Virus record (IMG/VR): IMGVR_UViG_3300047552_000848
Span: 1 to 30,487 of that record
DNA: 30,487 nt
Strand: one strand, 5' to 3'
Source: a virus
Shown here piece after piece: positions 1 to 7,812 of this stretch; position 1 is the first letter of the stretch; the number at the start of each line of letters is the position of its first letter. The position numbers and the translations under genes were made by a program. The notes under the pieces are model-generated. The model saw nothing but the letters and a program-made list of their open reading frames with translations, searched no databases and was not told the DNA's origin.

Positions 1-672
1 CAAGAATTCCTGCATTTGGTCAAGGTGATGCTGATACTGGTCTTTCATCAATGACTCATACTTAGCTGTAGCATTTTCTACAGCGATATTTTGAGCAAGA
101 ATGTCAGTAGCTGTCATCTTGGTTACTTTTTTAGGAAAAGCAACTTCATATACACTGATAGAAAAACTGAACTTCTTTCGAACTTCATCTACTGAAGGAT
201 AATGAGGTAAAAGGTTATCCTTGTAATCAGGGTACTGTGCAAACATCTTTTCTTTGTAAGCTTCGTAGTTAGTGATGAATTTCTCCACCTCTAACAAAAA
301 TTTCTTACGATATTCATCCAATTCACCCAAAACTTTGACTAGTGTTTTTTGAGGAACAAAATGAGCATCAGCAACCGGAAAGGTATGCGAGTTGTTTAAT
401 AGATGATTACGTGCAGCAGATTCTATACGTTGAAAAACGAGGCGAACATCATCAGTGAACAGAGCTTTCTTACCTATAGTAATGAAGCCTGGAATCTTGA
501 TTTTCTCTTTTGCTTCCTCACCTTCCTTTGCAGGTTGGTTAAGGCCTAGGTCTTTCTCAGTAGCGGAAGCTGTCATGCTCCACTTACCTACGTGAACTTG
601 CACTAGTTTGCCTGACTGGAACAATTTTTTAAATCGATTGTCTAGATCAGGTGGGGGAATAAATTGGGCCAT
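1..672 (-). CDS. DUF3150-like phage protein (3' end beyond window)
   Basis: An open frame starts at ATG 672 (MAQFIPPPDL...) and runs off the left edge, giving 224 visible codons. It has no signal peptide or membrane segment and is rich in charged helix towards the C-terminus. The pattern of an early V-x-x-W segment, a D-L-G-L segment, I-G-K-K-A-L, F-x-R-I-E-x-A-A-R and later Y-P-S-V-D-E-V-R-K-K-F resembles the DUF3150 family, whose function is unknown and whose members often neighbour AAA+ ATPases in phages and plasmids. Here an AAA+ gene lies directly upstream on the same strand, 58 bp away, with a strong hairpin between them. The family assignment is from memory of the pattern and is moderate; the coding call is firm. 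Confidence 0.7.
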   Translation of the reverse strand, partial: MAQFIPPPDLDNRFKKLFQSGKLVQVHVGKWSMTASATEKDLGLNQPAKEGEEAKEKIKIPGFITIGKKALFTDDVRLVFQRIESAARNHLLNNSHTFPVADAHFVPQKTLVKVLGELDEYRKKFLLEVEKFITNYEAYKEKMFAQYPDYKDNLLPHYPSVDEVRKKFSFSISVYEVAFPKKVTKMTATDILAQNIAVENATAKYESLMKDQYQHHLDQMQEFL

Positions 673-690
673 ATTTTTGTTTTATTGATT

Positions 691-725
691 AGTTAGGAGG
701 GATAGAGTTGCTATCCCTCCTAACT
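691..725 (-). promoter_or_regulatory. Perfect 15-bp hairpin between the AAA+ ATPase and DUF3150-like genes
   Basis: AGTTAGGAGGGATAG at 691-705 is the exact reverse complement of 711-725, with a 5-nt loop. It begins 6 nt beyond the ATPase stop and ends 19 nt before the next start. Neither side has a U-tract, so it is a poor intrinsic terminator. A transcript-processing, stabilising or protein-binding hairpin is more likely. The dyad is seen directly; its role is inferred. Confidence 0.75.
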
Positions 726-730
726 GTTGA

Positions 731-2368
731 TTACGAGATATCCAGCTCGCGGATAGAATCCGAGTTCTCAGCTCGATTCATAGTTTCTCCGTTACCTGTG
801 AACATCTTACTCATACCACTGCTAGAAGCTACACGAAGGCGATTAACAGCTTTATCACGCATAATTTGGATTTCTTCTTTAGAAGTCTGACTTAGCGGTT
901 TTGTGCTGTTCATTTCATCCTCCAGATCAGTGTTAGTGATATCTTTACCGTCTTTGTCAAAACGAGTAAACATTGCTCCTTTAATGATTTCTTCGATTTC
1001 TGCTCCAGTGAATCCTTCAGATTTTTCGGACAACTTCTTCAAGTTATACTTTGCACTGTCACGACCATAGCGTTTCAGGAGAACATCCCAAATACGCTCA
1101 CGTTCAGAGACTGTAGGCAGGTCTAACCAGAACATCTCATCAAAACGTCCTTTACGGATGAATTCTGTAGGAAGTCGGGTATGATCATTGGAGGTGCCGA
1201 TTACAAACACCGGACTCTTATGTTCACTCAACCAACTCAGCAAAGTTGCAAATGCACGAGAGCTGGTACCGGTATCACCTGCACCAGAAGTTGCATTGCG
1301 ATTGAGACTCTTCTCGATTTCGTCGATGAATAGAATACAACGTCCGATGCTATCTACAGTTTCAATAACTTTTCGGAAGTTTTCTTCAGATTCACCAATA
1401 TATTTACCAAACAAAGCCCCAATGTCTAATTGAAACAATGGGAATCCAAACTCGTTTGCTGTAGCTTTTGCCAGGGCAGTCTTACCGCAACCTGGAATAC
1501 CACACAACAACACACCTTTCGGATAAGGTAACTTGTAGTCTCGTGCAGACTGCGAATAAGCTTTGGCACGAGCACGGATCCATTTCTTCAAACCATCCAA
1601 TCCACCAATGTTATCGAAATGAATGTCAGGTTTGATATACTGCAGCAATCCGTTGCGTTTTACTTGTTTTACTTTTTCGTCGAACACACTGAGAAGGAAT
1701 TCTTTATTGAAATCGTGATTCTCAATTGCCGACAACGAATAAGCATCTTGTGCTTCGTTAAAAGTCAAACCTTTAGCTGCTTCAATTGCAGCTTGTTTAA
1801 TATCTGGAGTCAATACTACTTCAGGTTCCGACTTAGCTTGGCATTTCTTATTAAATGTATTGACTACCGATGTGAGGATTCCTTCAAGTTGTTTATCATC
1901 AGGCATGTTGAAATCCAATATCTGGACTTCCTTTTCCAACTCAACAGGTATCTTATAGACCGGGCTTACAAATACAATCATGTTGCCTTTACCTTTAAGA
2001 AGGTCAAGAGCATTACGGATCTGGCGGATGACACCAGGAGCATCGATATAAGGATGAAAATCTTTAATAATAAACAGATTTCGTCCTGCTCCTCCTCCAA
2101 GCTTACTGATATTTTCTATCAGATTTTTTGGAGTATAATCTCCCACAGTAACTTTCTCCCAAGATCCACCGCCAGTATTATTGGGAGTATGTTTATCTAG
2201 CAAACGATTACTATCCCAGCTATAGATGGTTACTGGAAGTTTGGTCTTACTCATTGCTCCCAGAATAGAGCGGACTAGTCGTGATTCTTCGTGAGTGCGA
2301 ATAGACAGCAATGGATAGCTAGCACGAAGGTAGTTTAGAATTTTTTCTTCGAAAGGAAGGTTTTGCAT
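731..2368 (-). CDS. AAA+ ATPase, Ycf46/FtsH-like
   Basis: This 545-aa AAA+ ATPase has an N-terminal alpha/beta region (about 1-230) followed by a classic AAA module. Walker A is GIPGCGKT at 290-297, Walker B is ILFIDE at 345-350, sensor 1 is GTSND at 391-395 and the arginine finger is RKGR at 405-408; the YIGESE and F-x-x-L-L-x-W-L segments are also present. The N-terminal T-H-E-E-S-R segment, the K-S-P-V-F-V-I-G-T-S-N-D stretch and the overall layout match the Ycf46-like group rather than a true FtsH, and there is no membrane segment or zinc-protease domain. In this family the ATPase remodels protein complexes, but its phage substrate is unknown. It precedes the DUF3150-like gene in one transcription unit. 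The start is an ATG with the A/T-rich leader typical of this genome. Confidence 0.93.
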   Translation of the reverse strand: MQNLPFEEKILNYLRASYPLLSIRTHEESRLVRSILGAMSKTKLPVTIYSWDSNRLLDKHTPNNTGGGSWEKVTVGDYTPKNLIENISKLGGGAGRNLFIIKDFHPYIDAPGVIRQIRNALDLLKGKGNMIVFVSPVYKIPVELEKEVQILDFNMPDDKQLEGILTSVVNTFNKKCQAKSEPEVVLTPDIKQAAIEAAKGLTFNEAQDAYSLSAIENHDFNKEFLLSVFDEKVKQVKRNGLLQYIKPDIHFDNIGGLDGLKKWIRARAKAYSQSARDYKLPYPKGVLLCGIPGCGKTALAKATANEFGFPLFQLDIGALFGKYIGESEENFRKVIETVDSIGRCILFIDEIEKSLNRNATSGAGDTGTSSRAFATLLSWLSEHKSPVFVIGTSNDHTRLPTEFIRKGRFDEMFWLDLPTVSERERIWDVLLKRYGRDSAKYNLKKLSEKSEGFTGAEIEEIIKGAMFTRFDKDGKDITNTDLEDEMNSTKPLSQTSKEEIQIMRDKAVNRLRVASSSGMSKMFTGNGETMNRAENSDSIRELDIS

Positions 2369-2378
2369 ATTTTAGTTT

Positions 2379-2783
2379 TTATCGTAGCATTTGAGCAATA
2401 TTTTTATCAAGCTCAGGATCGTATTCTTGTGAAAGTAGTTTATGTGCAATCAGTTGTGCACGGTTCATACCACCTAATTCGTGGTCTTCGATTGATTCAA
2501 CTAAGTCATACGGAACAGTATCTGTATTATTAGAATCGTACTCATCAAGTACTGGATACTCTTGGTCTTCTGAATAGTCTGCCGGAGCAAACTCCAGATC
2601 TTCAATATAGACTTTACGAGGATGACCAGGTTTATACTGGAATTCAACGAGAGCAAAGTCGTTATCAGCACAAAGCTGAACTACCTTACCTTTACGATAA
2701 TGTAGTTCAGCATAAGGTTCTTGAGGTAGATAGCGTTGTGAAAATACAACGCTATCCCCTTCTTTAATTTGAATTTTTTGCAT
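2379..2783 (-). CDS. Acidic small protein with possible SH3/KOW-like N-terminus
   Basis: This 134-aa protein is not recognised. The first 70 residues alternate hydrophobic and charged residues with a G-D-S-V-V-F segment, then R-K-G-K-V-V-x-L, F-A-L-V-E-F and K-V-Y-I-E-D-L, as in small SH3/KOW-like beta barrels. The rest is strongly acidic, with a helical end (R-A-Q-L-I-A-H-K-L-L). It ends 10 bp before the AAA+ ATPase start and its start overlaps the 44-aa gene upstream by 20 nt, so the three are probably co-transcribed. A perfect 9-bp inverted repeat (2731-2739 with 2746-2754) lies within codons 10 to 18 and could fold in the mRNA close to the start. Confidence 0.75.
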   Translation of the reverse strand: MQKIQIKEGDSVVFSQRYLPQEPYAELHYRKGKVVQLCADNDFALVEFQYKPGHPRKVYIEDLEFAPADYSEDQEYPVLDEYDSNNTDTVPYDLVESIEDHELGGMNRAQLIAHKLLSQEYDPELDKNIAQMLR

Positions 2784-2898
2784 CTTTAAGTTTTTCCCTA
2801 TTTTGGCTCACAGAGTTATCAGTAGCATAGCTGCTATGATATTTTGGTTTTTTCTTAGGTTTTACGCGGGGTTTATACTTATTAGTGGTTCTTGACAT
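2764..2898 (-). CDS. Short basic protein, 44 aa
   Basis: ATG 2898 opens a 44-codon frame ending in TAA at 2764-2766. The product begins MSRTTNKYKP and has a Lys/Arg/Pro-rich first half (R-V-K-P-K-K-K-P-K-Y) and a polar second half. It is not recognised; such basic tails can bind nucleic acid, but nothing shows this directly. The frame overlaps the next gene by 20 nt and is the first gene of the leftward unit, facing away from the terminase gene. It could be spurious because of its length, but its position and lack of a competing frame support it. Confidence 0.45.
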   Translation of the reverse strand: MSRTTNKYKPRVKPKKKPKYHSSYATDNSVSQNREKLKDAKNSN

Positions 2899-2922
2899 AG
2901 TAAGTTATTACAGTTAAGTTAT

Positions 2923-2950
2923 TTGAATAGTAGTATGTTAATGATATTAA
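2923..2950 (+). promoter_or_regulatory. Weak sigma70-like promoter candidate before terminase
   Basis: TTGAAT (2923-2928) and TATTAA (2945-2950) are separated by 16 bp in the only non-coding gap upstream of the terminase frame. The match is imperfect in spacing and in the -10 box, so this is a candidate only. Confidence 0.25.
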
Positions 2951-2975
2951 AGAGTTGGACTAAGCAAGACTGGAG

Positions 2976-4013
2976 TTGGTCTATGATCAGCGACAGCCCG
3001 AAGGCTACACTGTCAGACTCATAACTCCTATGCTTTCTCTTCATGAATCCCTTGAAAAGGTAACCTCGTTATTAAAGCAGAAAGACAAAAAGTCACGATT
3101 TCTAGCAAGACAGTTGCTATTCATGAACAGTCCTCTGTCCAAGCTCGTAGAACTCTATCTCTATAATAACGAAGGGCAACCGCAGAAGTTGGACAAATTT
3201 CCAATGATGCGTGCCATTTATGATGGTATTCCTAGTAAGTTGTTATTAAAGTGTAGTAGAAAGACTCTTAAATCAACATTGGTCAGTAACATGATTGCGT
3301 TGAATTTGATACGATATAATTACTATCGTATGATGTATGTAGCTCCTAACGAGCAAGCTACTAAACGTTTTTCTCACGATTACTTAAGTGCCCGTTTCTC
3401 CTCTCCTCCGCTAGCTAAGATTATCTCAAAGCTGTCGAAGAATGACGTTTATGTCAAAGAAGTGGCGGATACTATGAGTAATATCATTCTTACCTACGCT
3501 AGCGAAGACGCTAATCGTACTCGTGGTCCTGCCACAATGCACAACATTTTCGATGAGGTGCAAGGTATGAATCTAGACATCATTCCAATTGTGAATGAAA
3601 CAATGGCTATTAGTGAGATAAAACGAGAAATTTATGCCGGTACTCCATTAACAACAGACAATACAATAAGCACTCTTTGGGAGACTGCTCATCAGATTGA
3701 ATGGGTTACTAAATGTACTGGTTGCAATCACTGGAACAGTTTGACGGAAGATAATAATCCGTTAAAGATGATTCAGAGACACGGTATTAGTTGTAGTCAG
3801 TGTGGTAAAGTATTAGATACAGCAAAAGGTAAGTGGGTGGATTTTAATACATGGCTCAACCCATCCTTCCGCACTATAATCAGACTGCTAAAGGATGGAA
3901 AGAAATTTTTGATAAATGCTTCAACTCTAACTATAGTCAGCTTCAAGTATATAACGAAGTATTTGGTTTACCTTTCGATATGGGTAGTAAACCTATTACT
4001 GAGCAACAACTAA
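2976..4013 (+). CDS. terL: Terminase large subunit, ATPase part (frame disrupted near 3846)
   Basis: This frame carries the packaging-motor ATPase of a large terminase. The Walker A-like loop is SRKTLKST (about 94-101, Leu in place of the usual Gly). Walker B is IFDE (191-194), the coupling motif is YAGTP (220-224), and a zinc-ribbon insertion has cysteines at about 247, 250, 273 and 276. After K-G-K-W-V-D-F-N (about 290) the frame runs into a non-homologous hydrophobic tail ending at 4013, while the nuclease half continues in the -1 frame from 3851. The real product therefore either ends in this tail or is fused by a shift. The start is uncertain: TTG at 2976 follows an in-frame stop at 2961, and ATG at 3030 is an equally good choice. 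The ATPase identity is firm. Confidence 0.88.
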   Translation: MVYDQRQPEGYTVRLITPMLSLHESLEKVTSLLKQKDKKSRFLARQLLFMNSPLSKLVELYLYNNEGQPQKLDKFPMMRAIYDGIPSKLLLKCSRKTLKSTLVSNMIALNLIRYNYYRMMYVAPNEQATKRFSHDYLSARFSSPPLAKIISKLSKNDVYVKEVADTMSNIILTYASEDANRTRGPATMHNIFDEVQGMNLDIIPIVNETMAISEIKREIYAGTPLTTDNTISTLWETAHQIEWVTKCTGCNHWNSLTEDNNPLKMIQRHGISCSQCGKVLDTAKGKWVDFNTWLNPSFRTIIRLLKDGKKFLINASTLTIVSFKYITKYLVYLSIWVVNLLLSNN

Positions 4014-4672
4014 AAGCTTTATGTGTGCTAGAAGACATGGAGTCTGTCTATGCTAGAAGAGGTCATCTTTATAACTATATTGTGATGGGTGTTGACTGGG
4101 GTGTTAATCCAGAAAGCTCAAGAACTGTATGTACTTTAGCTGGAATGAGAGATGACGGTATGATGGAAGTTTTCTATATCAGGATTTACAAGAATACTGA
4201 TTACGAACAACAAATACGAGAAATAGCTGCTTTAGCTAATATCTATCAACCTACTTTGTTAGCAGACTCCGGCCCTGACCCTTTAAGAGGTAAGATGCTA
4301 GGTAACTTGTATAATCCAGGCAGAACTCAATTAGTACAGTATAGGGAAGGTTTAATAACTCAGTTCACAGACATACCTGCGCAAGCTCTAGATTGGAGCC
4401 AGACGCGTTGGGCATTGAATAGGAGTGAAACTATGACCTTCACTATGGAACTGCTTAAAAAGGGCAAGATACTCTTTCCTAGGTGGGAAGATAGTAGTGA
4501 AGCTATGCAAGACATTCTTGCTATCTTTACTGAGGTTAAGGAAGACGATCTTAAGAGTAGAATCTTCTATCGTCATAAGAAGCCGGATGACTTCTTTCAT
4601 ACTCTAAACTACGGATGTTGTGCTGCTCACTTATGGGCTGGAAATAGTTTCTTCCAAACCCACAATGTTTAA
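3851..4672 (+). CDS. terL: Terminase large subunit, nuclease part
   Basis: This 273-aa frame holds the RNase H/RuvC-like headful nuclease of the same terminase. D82 lies in VDWG, D139 in LLADSG and D246/D247 in PDDFFH, the three expected metal-binding positions. Upstream of these, M-A-Q-P-I-L-P-H-Y and Y-N-E-V-F-G-L-P are typical of the linker between the zinc ribbon and the nuclease. It starts with ATG at 3851, has no ribosome-binding site, and overlaps the ATPase frame by 163 bp. A stop (TAA 3845-3847) precedes it in frame, so it cannot simply extend upstream. Domain content is complete, so this could work as a separate subunit, as the product of frameshifting, or reflect a sequencing or assembly error. 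Confidence 0.9.
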   Translation: MAQPILPHYNQTAKGWKEIFDKCFNSNYSQLQVYNEVFGLPFDMGSKPITEQQLKALCVLEDMESVYARRGHLYNYIVMGVDWGVNPESSRTVCTLAGMRDDGMMEVFYIRIYKNTDYEQQIREIAALANIYQPTLLADSGPDPLRGKMLGNLYNPGRTQLVQYREGLITQFTDIPAQALDWSQTRWALNRSETMTFTMELLKKGKILFPRWEDSSEAMQDILAIFTEVKEDDLKSRIFYRHKKPDDFFHTLNYGCCAAHLWAGNSFFQTHNV

Positions 4673-5259
4673 CACGAAAATACGTGTCTTAAACAATCCA
4701 TATACTCTGCTAATTTAGCTTTCTTAGCTTTGTATATTTCGTCTAAAGCTTCACGCTTTTCTACCTGACTATCCAAGGTATATTCACCTTGCAGACTAGG
4801 CATTAGAGCGGTAGGAAATTCTTCAGGAGCAAGGATAAGCCCGTAGTCTGAAAAGATAAAACCTGCATAAGCATTGACTTCATCTGAGTAAGATAAACCG
4901 TCAGCTAAAAAATTGTTTCTCAGCATTTCGATTTCTGGCATTGCTGCCACAATCTGTTCCGCATCAATAGGATACACTTCTTCATAATCGAATGGCTCAC
5001 CATTCAATGCATGTATACAACTATTGAATGAATGCCAATCATGTTCGAAATGATCGGTACTCATTATAGTAATCGCAGCTTGAAGTTTGTCTGACTGGAT
5101 AGGAACTAGTTCAACACCGAAATCACTCAAGATTTCTAGACGTAGCACTTCAGGTTCCCAATCAAAACAATCAGCACCATACTCTTCAAACACAATAGTT
5201 AAAAGGACAGAGGCTGGTGTACCTTTGTCCTTTAATAAACTGATAACTGAATCGTACAT
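4669..5259 (-). CDS. Unknown phage protein, 196 aa
   Basis: Not recognised. It is an acidic, soluble protein with alternating helical segments: an N-terminal leucine-rich helix, a W-E-P-E-V-L-R-L segment, a central acidic stretch (D-Y-E-E-V-Y-P-I-D-A-E), and a basic, Lys-rich C-terminal helix ending in Cys. No catalytic motif, signal peptide or membrane segment is seen. It lies 3 bp after the 347-aa gene on the same strand, and its 3' end overlaps the end of the terminase nuclease gene by 4 bp, convergent. Position next to terminase makes a head or packaging role possible, but that is only inference. Confidence 0.75.
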   Translation of the reverse strand: MYDSVISLLKDKGTPASVLLTIVFEEYGADCFDWEPEVLRLEILSDFGVELVPIQSDKLQAAITIMSTDHFEHDWHSFNSCIHALNGEPFDYEEVYPIDAEQIVAAMPEIEMLRNNFLADGLSYSDEVNAYAGFIFSDYGLILAPEEFPTALMPSLQGEYTLDSQVEKREALDEIYKAKKAKLAEYMDCLRHVFSC

Positions 5260-5262
5260 TAA

Positions 5263-6306
5263 TTAGATTGCACTAATACCACTTAACTCTCTGAATAGTG
5301 CAACGTCAGAGCCAGGCATTGTGGGTAGAACTTCTTGGAGTTCAGCAGTCTTGGTAGGATCAATGTCACAACCAAAAGCTTGCTTATAAATATCTTTGCT
5401 AACTTTTTGAAGATCGCTGATACGGTAACAGTCATTGTCCATCTTAACCACGTCTAAGAACTCAGCAATCTTATCAATACTTAGAACCATAGTACGGTCA
5501 ACGATGTCTCCCATCTCTCTATAAAGAGCTGGTTTATCATAGACTCCGGCAGATTTCTCAATCAAGTATGCATCTGCACAAACAGCCAAAGCTTCTTCAC
5601 GGGAGGTTATGCTAGCTGCTTTGTCTAAACATGTTTGATACTTAGCTTGGTTTTCTTCGCTTAGCTTACGCATTCTACGAGCTAGTGTATCTTGGAATTC
5701 ACGAGGATCCGGGAAATACATACCACCATATTTACATATAAGATCTGGTAGCTCAGTAACACCTAGCTCTGCACTCTGTTTAATGAATTCTGCTGCAATC
5801 TTAGTGCGCCAGTTAAACGGGTAGTTAGAGATGTTACGGTTAAATTGATCAGCTTGAATCTTAAGATCTTCAGCTGTTTTATAAGGGAAAAGTTCGTAAG
5901 TATTACCACCTACTTCAAAAGATACCAAAGTTTGCTCAGTATAGTCTGCAGCCTGTTTAACTAGCAAGGTTTCATTATACTTGTTGATATCTTGAGTAAT
6001 GTTGAATAATTCGGCAGCTTTAGTAATTCTATCTTCAACATCTTTAGCATAGTTATCACCCCACAGATTGATAAGTTCCGCCTTCTTATTAATGAAATAG
6101 GCGTTACTTACATATACATCTGGAGCTGAGGTGATCGGGAAAGCACGATGGTATTTATCGGCAAAAGCGTCGTCAGGTAGTTCATTAGCTGCTGTCTTAG
6201 TTAAGCATTCTCCCTGCTTGACGAAATCAGGAATGGTGTTAATATCAAGAAAGCTATTGAGCTCTCTGAATGAATAGTCGGTTGTAAAATCTAGGCTAAA
6301 TTTCAT
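5263..6306 (-). CDS. Unknown phage protein, 347 aa, with LPDxAFAD motif
   Basis: Not recognised with confidence. Residues 35-75 contain T-K-T-A-A-N-E-L-P-D-D-A-F-A-D followed by R-A-F-P-I and a V-Y-V-S-N-A-Y-F segment, a motif seen near the start of several phage head-region proteins. The rest is helical and charged, with many K-x-A-A-E repeats and no membrane segment. It is the first gene of a two-gene leftward unit and has a good promoter directly upstream (TTGCTG, 17 bp, TATAAT). The predicted transcription start coincides with the ATG, giving a leaderless mRNA. A virion or head-assembly role fits the context but is not shown. Confidence 0.78.
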   Translation of the reverse strand: MKFSLDFTTDYSFRELNSFLDINTIPDFVKQGECLTKTAANELPDDAFADKYHRAFPITSAPDVYVSNAYFINKKAELINLWGDNYAKDVEDRITKAAELFNITQDINKYNETLLVKQAADYTEQTLVSFEVGGNTYELFPYKTAEDLKIQADQFNRNISNYPFNWRTKIAAEFIKQSAELGVTELPDLICKYGGMYFPDPREFQDTLARRMRKLSEENQAKYQTCLDKAASITSREEALAVCADAYLIEKSAGVYDKPALYREMGDIVDRTMVLSIDKIAEFLDVVKMDNDCYRISDLQKVSKDIYKQAFGCDIDPTKTAELQEVLPTMPGSDVALFRELSGISAI

Positions 6307-6312
6307 ACTGCT

Positions 6313-6341
6313 ATTATAGCTATTACATACAATACCAGCAA
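6313..6341 (-). promoter_or_regulatory. Sigma70-like promoter predicting a leaderless mRNA
   Basis: On the minus strand TTGCTG (6336-6341), a 17-bp spacer and TATAAT (6313-6318) form a good sigma70-type promoter. The +1 position expected from this spacing is 6306, the A of the ATG of the 347-aa gene. Sequence match is seen; leaderless initiation is inferred. Confidence 0.6.
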
Positions 6342-6349
6342 GTTAATTT

Positions 6350-7717
6350 ATGACAGTCAACGAATTATGCAGTAAACTACACTTACCTAGTGTAGTATCA
6401 CATTTTGGTTGGGATACTCCTAAGATCTATAGAAAGCTACCTTTACATGGCTGGTATGCCTTATCAAAGACTGAGGACATGACATTCAATGCTGTGGACC
6501 TGTTTATCTACCACACAACTAACCTACCTAAAGATGATCGTGCTAGGATGCAGGAATGTTATAAATACTTCACGATTGATCATAAAGAATTGTTTGAGAC
6601 TCCAGTGCACTATTCTGAAAGTGCTGAAATTAGGATTGGTGACGACTATATTCGTAGGAGATTGAATGAAAAGTTCTATCGTGCTTGCAGAGCTGAAGCT
6701 TTGGAAGGGTTTGTAAATTATCGTGCCAGGAACTACAAATTCACTAAACTATTGGAAGAGTTTGGTATGAGTCAGTTCATCCATTCCGGTGTTGGTCTTG
6801 CAGCACCTAAAATCGTCAATCTTAAAGAGTTTGCACCTCTCTGTCTTCAAAATAAGTTAGGAGGAGACATACTATTACTACCTACGTTCTTTGCTCCTAA
6901 TAATAGACTAGCATCGTTGGAAGTGACTAATATTGGTGATATGAGTCAAAGGCAGCAAATCTATCTTAATATGGAAGCTGGTTGGTATGGTAATTTCGGA
7001 GGACCTATTGTAGGTAGTTTGAAAGATCTATTAACCTTACCAGGCTGTACATGGAATAAAGGTTTGACTAATTGGGTGAATGGTAAAGTACTCACTCTAC
7101 ATCACAGTCTGCAACCTAATCAGTGTATTGAGATATGGTCAAACCACGATAACATTGCCACTGATAAAGATCCATTGTCTTTAATTAATAAGACAAATCT
7201 GGTTGAGCATGTTAAGAATAATATTGGAAATCTAAGTATTAACCAAATACGTGATCTAGAAAAGGCTACTGGTCAAGAATTGCGTAAAGCTTGGTTAAGC
7301 TTGAAGACTAGTGAAACTAGCGTGAGCGGTACCAAATTCATCAGTAATAACGGAAAGTATTACTATATGAAAGGAGCCAGCACTTATGAGTATACAAATT
7401 TCATAGTAGAACTTATTAGAGTTAAAAAAGAAGACGGTGAATTTTATCAATATGGTCAGGTAACCATGAATGGTGAAACCGTAAGTTTCAGGACTAAAAG
7501 AAAATACTTCATACACCAACATGCATTTATGAAGGCATTAACTAACATTACTTTGGAAGCCGGTCTAGGTATACCTTTTGTTGCTCCGAACTTAAAACAT
7601 TACATCACGAATGTTGTGGATGCGTTTAATCCAGTGAACATTATTGATAGACCTAAACCGGCAGAACCATCTATTACTAATAATCAAAATGTGGAGGTCC
7701 CAAACGATGACTTGTGA
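6350..7717 (+). CDS. Unknown 455-aa protein, possibly primase/replication-related
   Basis: This frame is long and certain to be coding, but its family is not clear. The N-terminal 130 residues are helical and basic (R-R-R-L-N-E-K-F-Y-R). The middle (about 150-270) alternates strands and turns with G-G-D-I-L-L-L-P-T-F-F-A-P-N-N-R-L, E-A-G-W-Y-G, V-G-S-L-K-D-L-L, W-V-N-G-K-V-L and Q-C-I-E-I-W-S-N-H-D, which loosely recalls the core of phage primases (a TOPRIM-like fold). The C-terminal part (330-430) is beta-rich and ends in an acidic, Pro/Asn-rich tail. It is a single gene facing right, between two leftward units, ending at a bidirectional hairpin. Primase is a guess; no D-x-D or zinc finger is visible. 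Confidence 0.72.
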   Translation: MTVNELCSKLHLPSVVSHFGWDTPKIYRKLPLHGWYALSKTEDMTFNAVDLFIYHTTNLPKDDRARMQECYKYFTIDHKELFETPVHYSESAEIRIGDDYIRRRLNEKFYRACRAEALEGFVNYRARNYKFTKLLEEFGMSQFIHSGVGLAAPKIVNLKEFAPLCLQNKLGGDILLLPTFFAPNNRLASLEVTNIGDMSQRQQIYLNMEAGWYGNFGGPIVGSLKDLLTLPGCTWNKGLTNWVNGKVLTLHHSLQPNQCIEIWSNHDNIATDKDPLSLINKTNLVEHVKNNIGNLSINQIRDLEKATGQELRKAWLSLKTSETSVSGTKFISNNGKYYYMKGASTYEYTNFIVELIRVKKEDGEFYQYGQVTMNGETVSFRTKRKYFIHQHAFMKALTNITLEAGLGIPFVAPNLKHYITNVVDAFNPVNIIDRPKPAEPSITNNQNVEVPNDDL

Positions 7718-7770
7718 TGTACACTCGTCAAGGGCCGTTATTTTAATTTTGTTCTGTGTTTGAAAACAGC

Positions 7771-7796
7771 CCCTGAAGGATATACACCATTCAGGG
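7771..7796. terminator. Hairpin between convergent genes
   Basis: CCCTGAA (7771-7777) pairs with TTCAGGG (7790-7796) across a 12-nt loop, between the end of the 455-aa gene and the end of nadV. T-rich stretches flank it (TTTT about 13 nt away on the minus side), but neither side has an ideal U-tract. It probably serves as a shared weak terminator for both directions. Confidence 0.55.
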
Positions 7797-7812
7797 ACTT
7801 TACAGACTAATA

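Noticed and set aside
1619-2200. 193-codon frame on the plus strand opposite the AAA+ ATPase
   Set aside because: It is antisense to a gene with complete AAA+ motifs, has a low-complexity Phe/Ser/Cys-rich product and no sensible start context.
731-2368. FtsH protease
   Set aside because: No membrane helix and no HExxH protease domain; the N-terminal part fits Ycf46-like ATPases.
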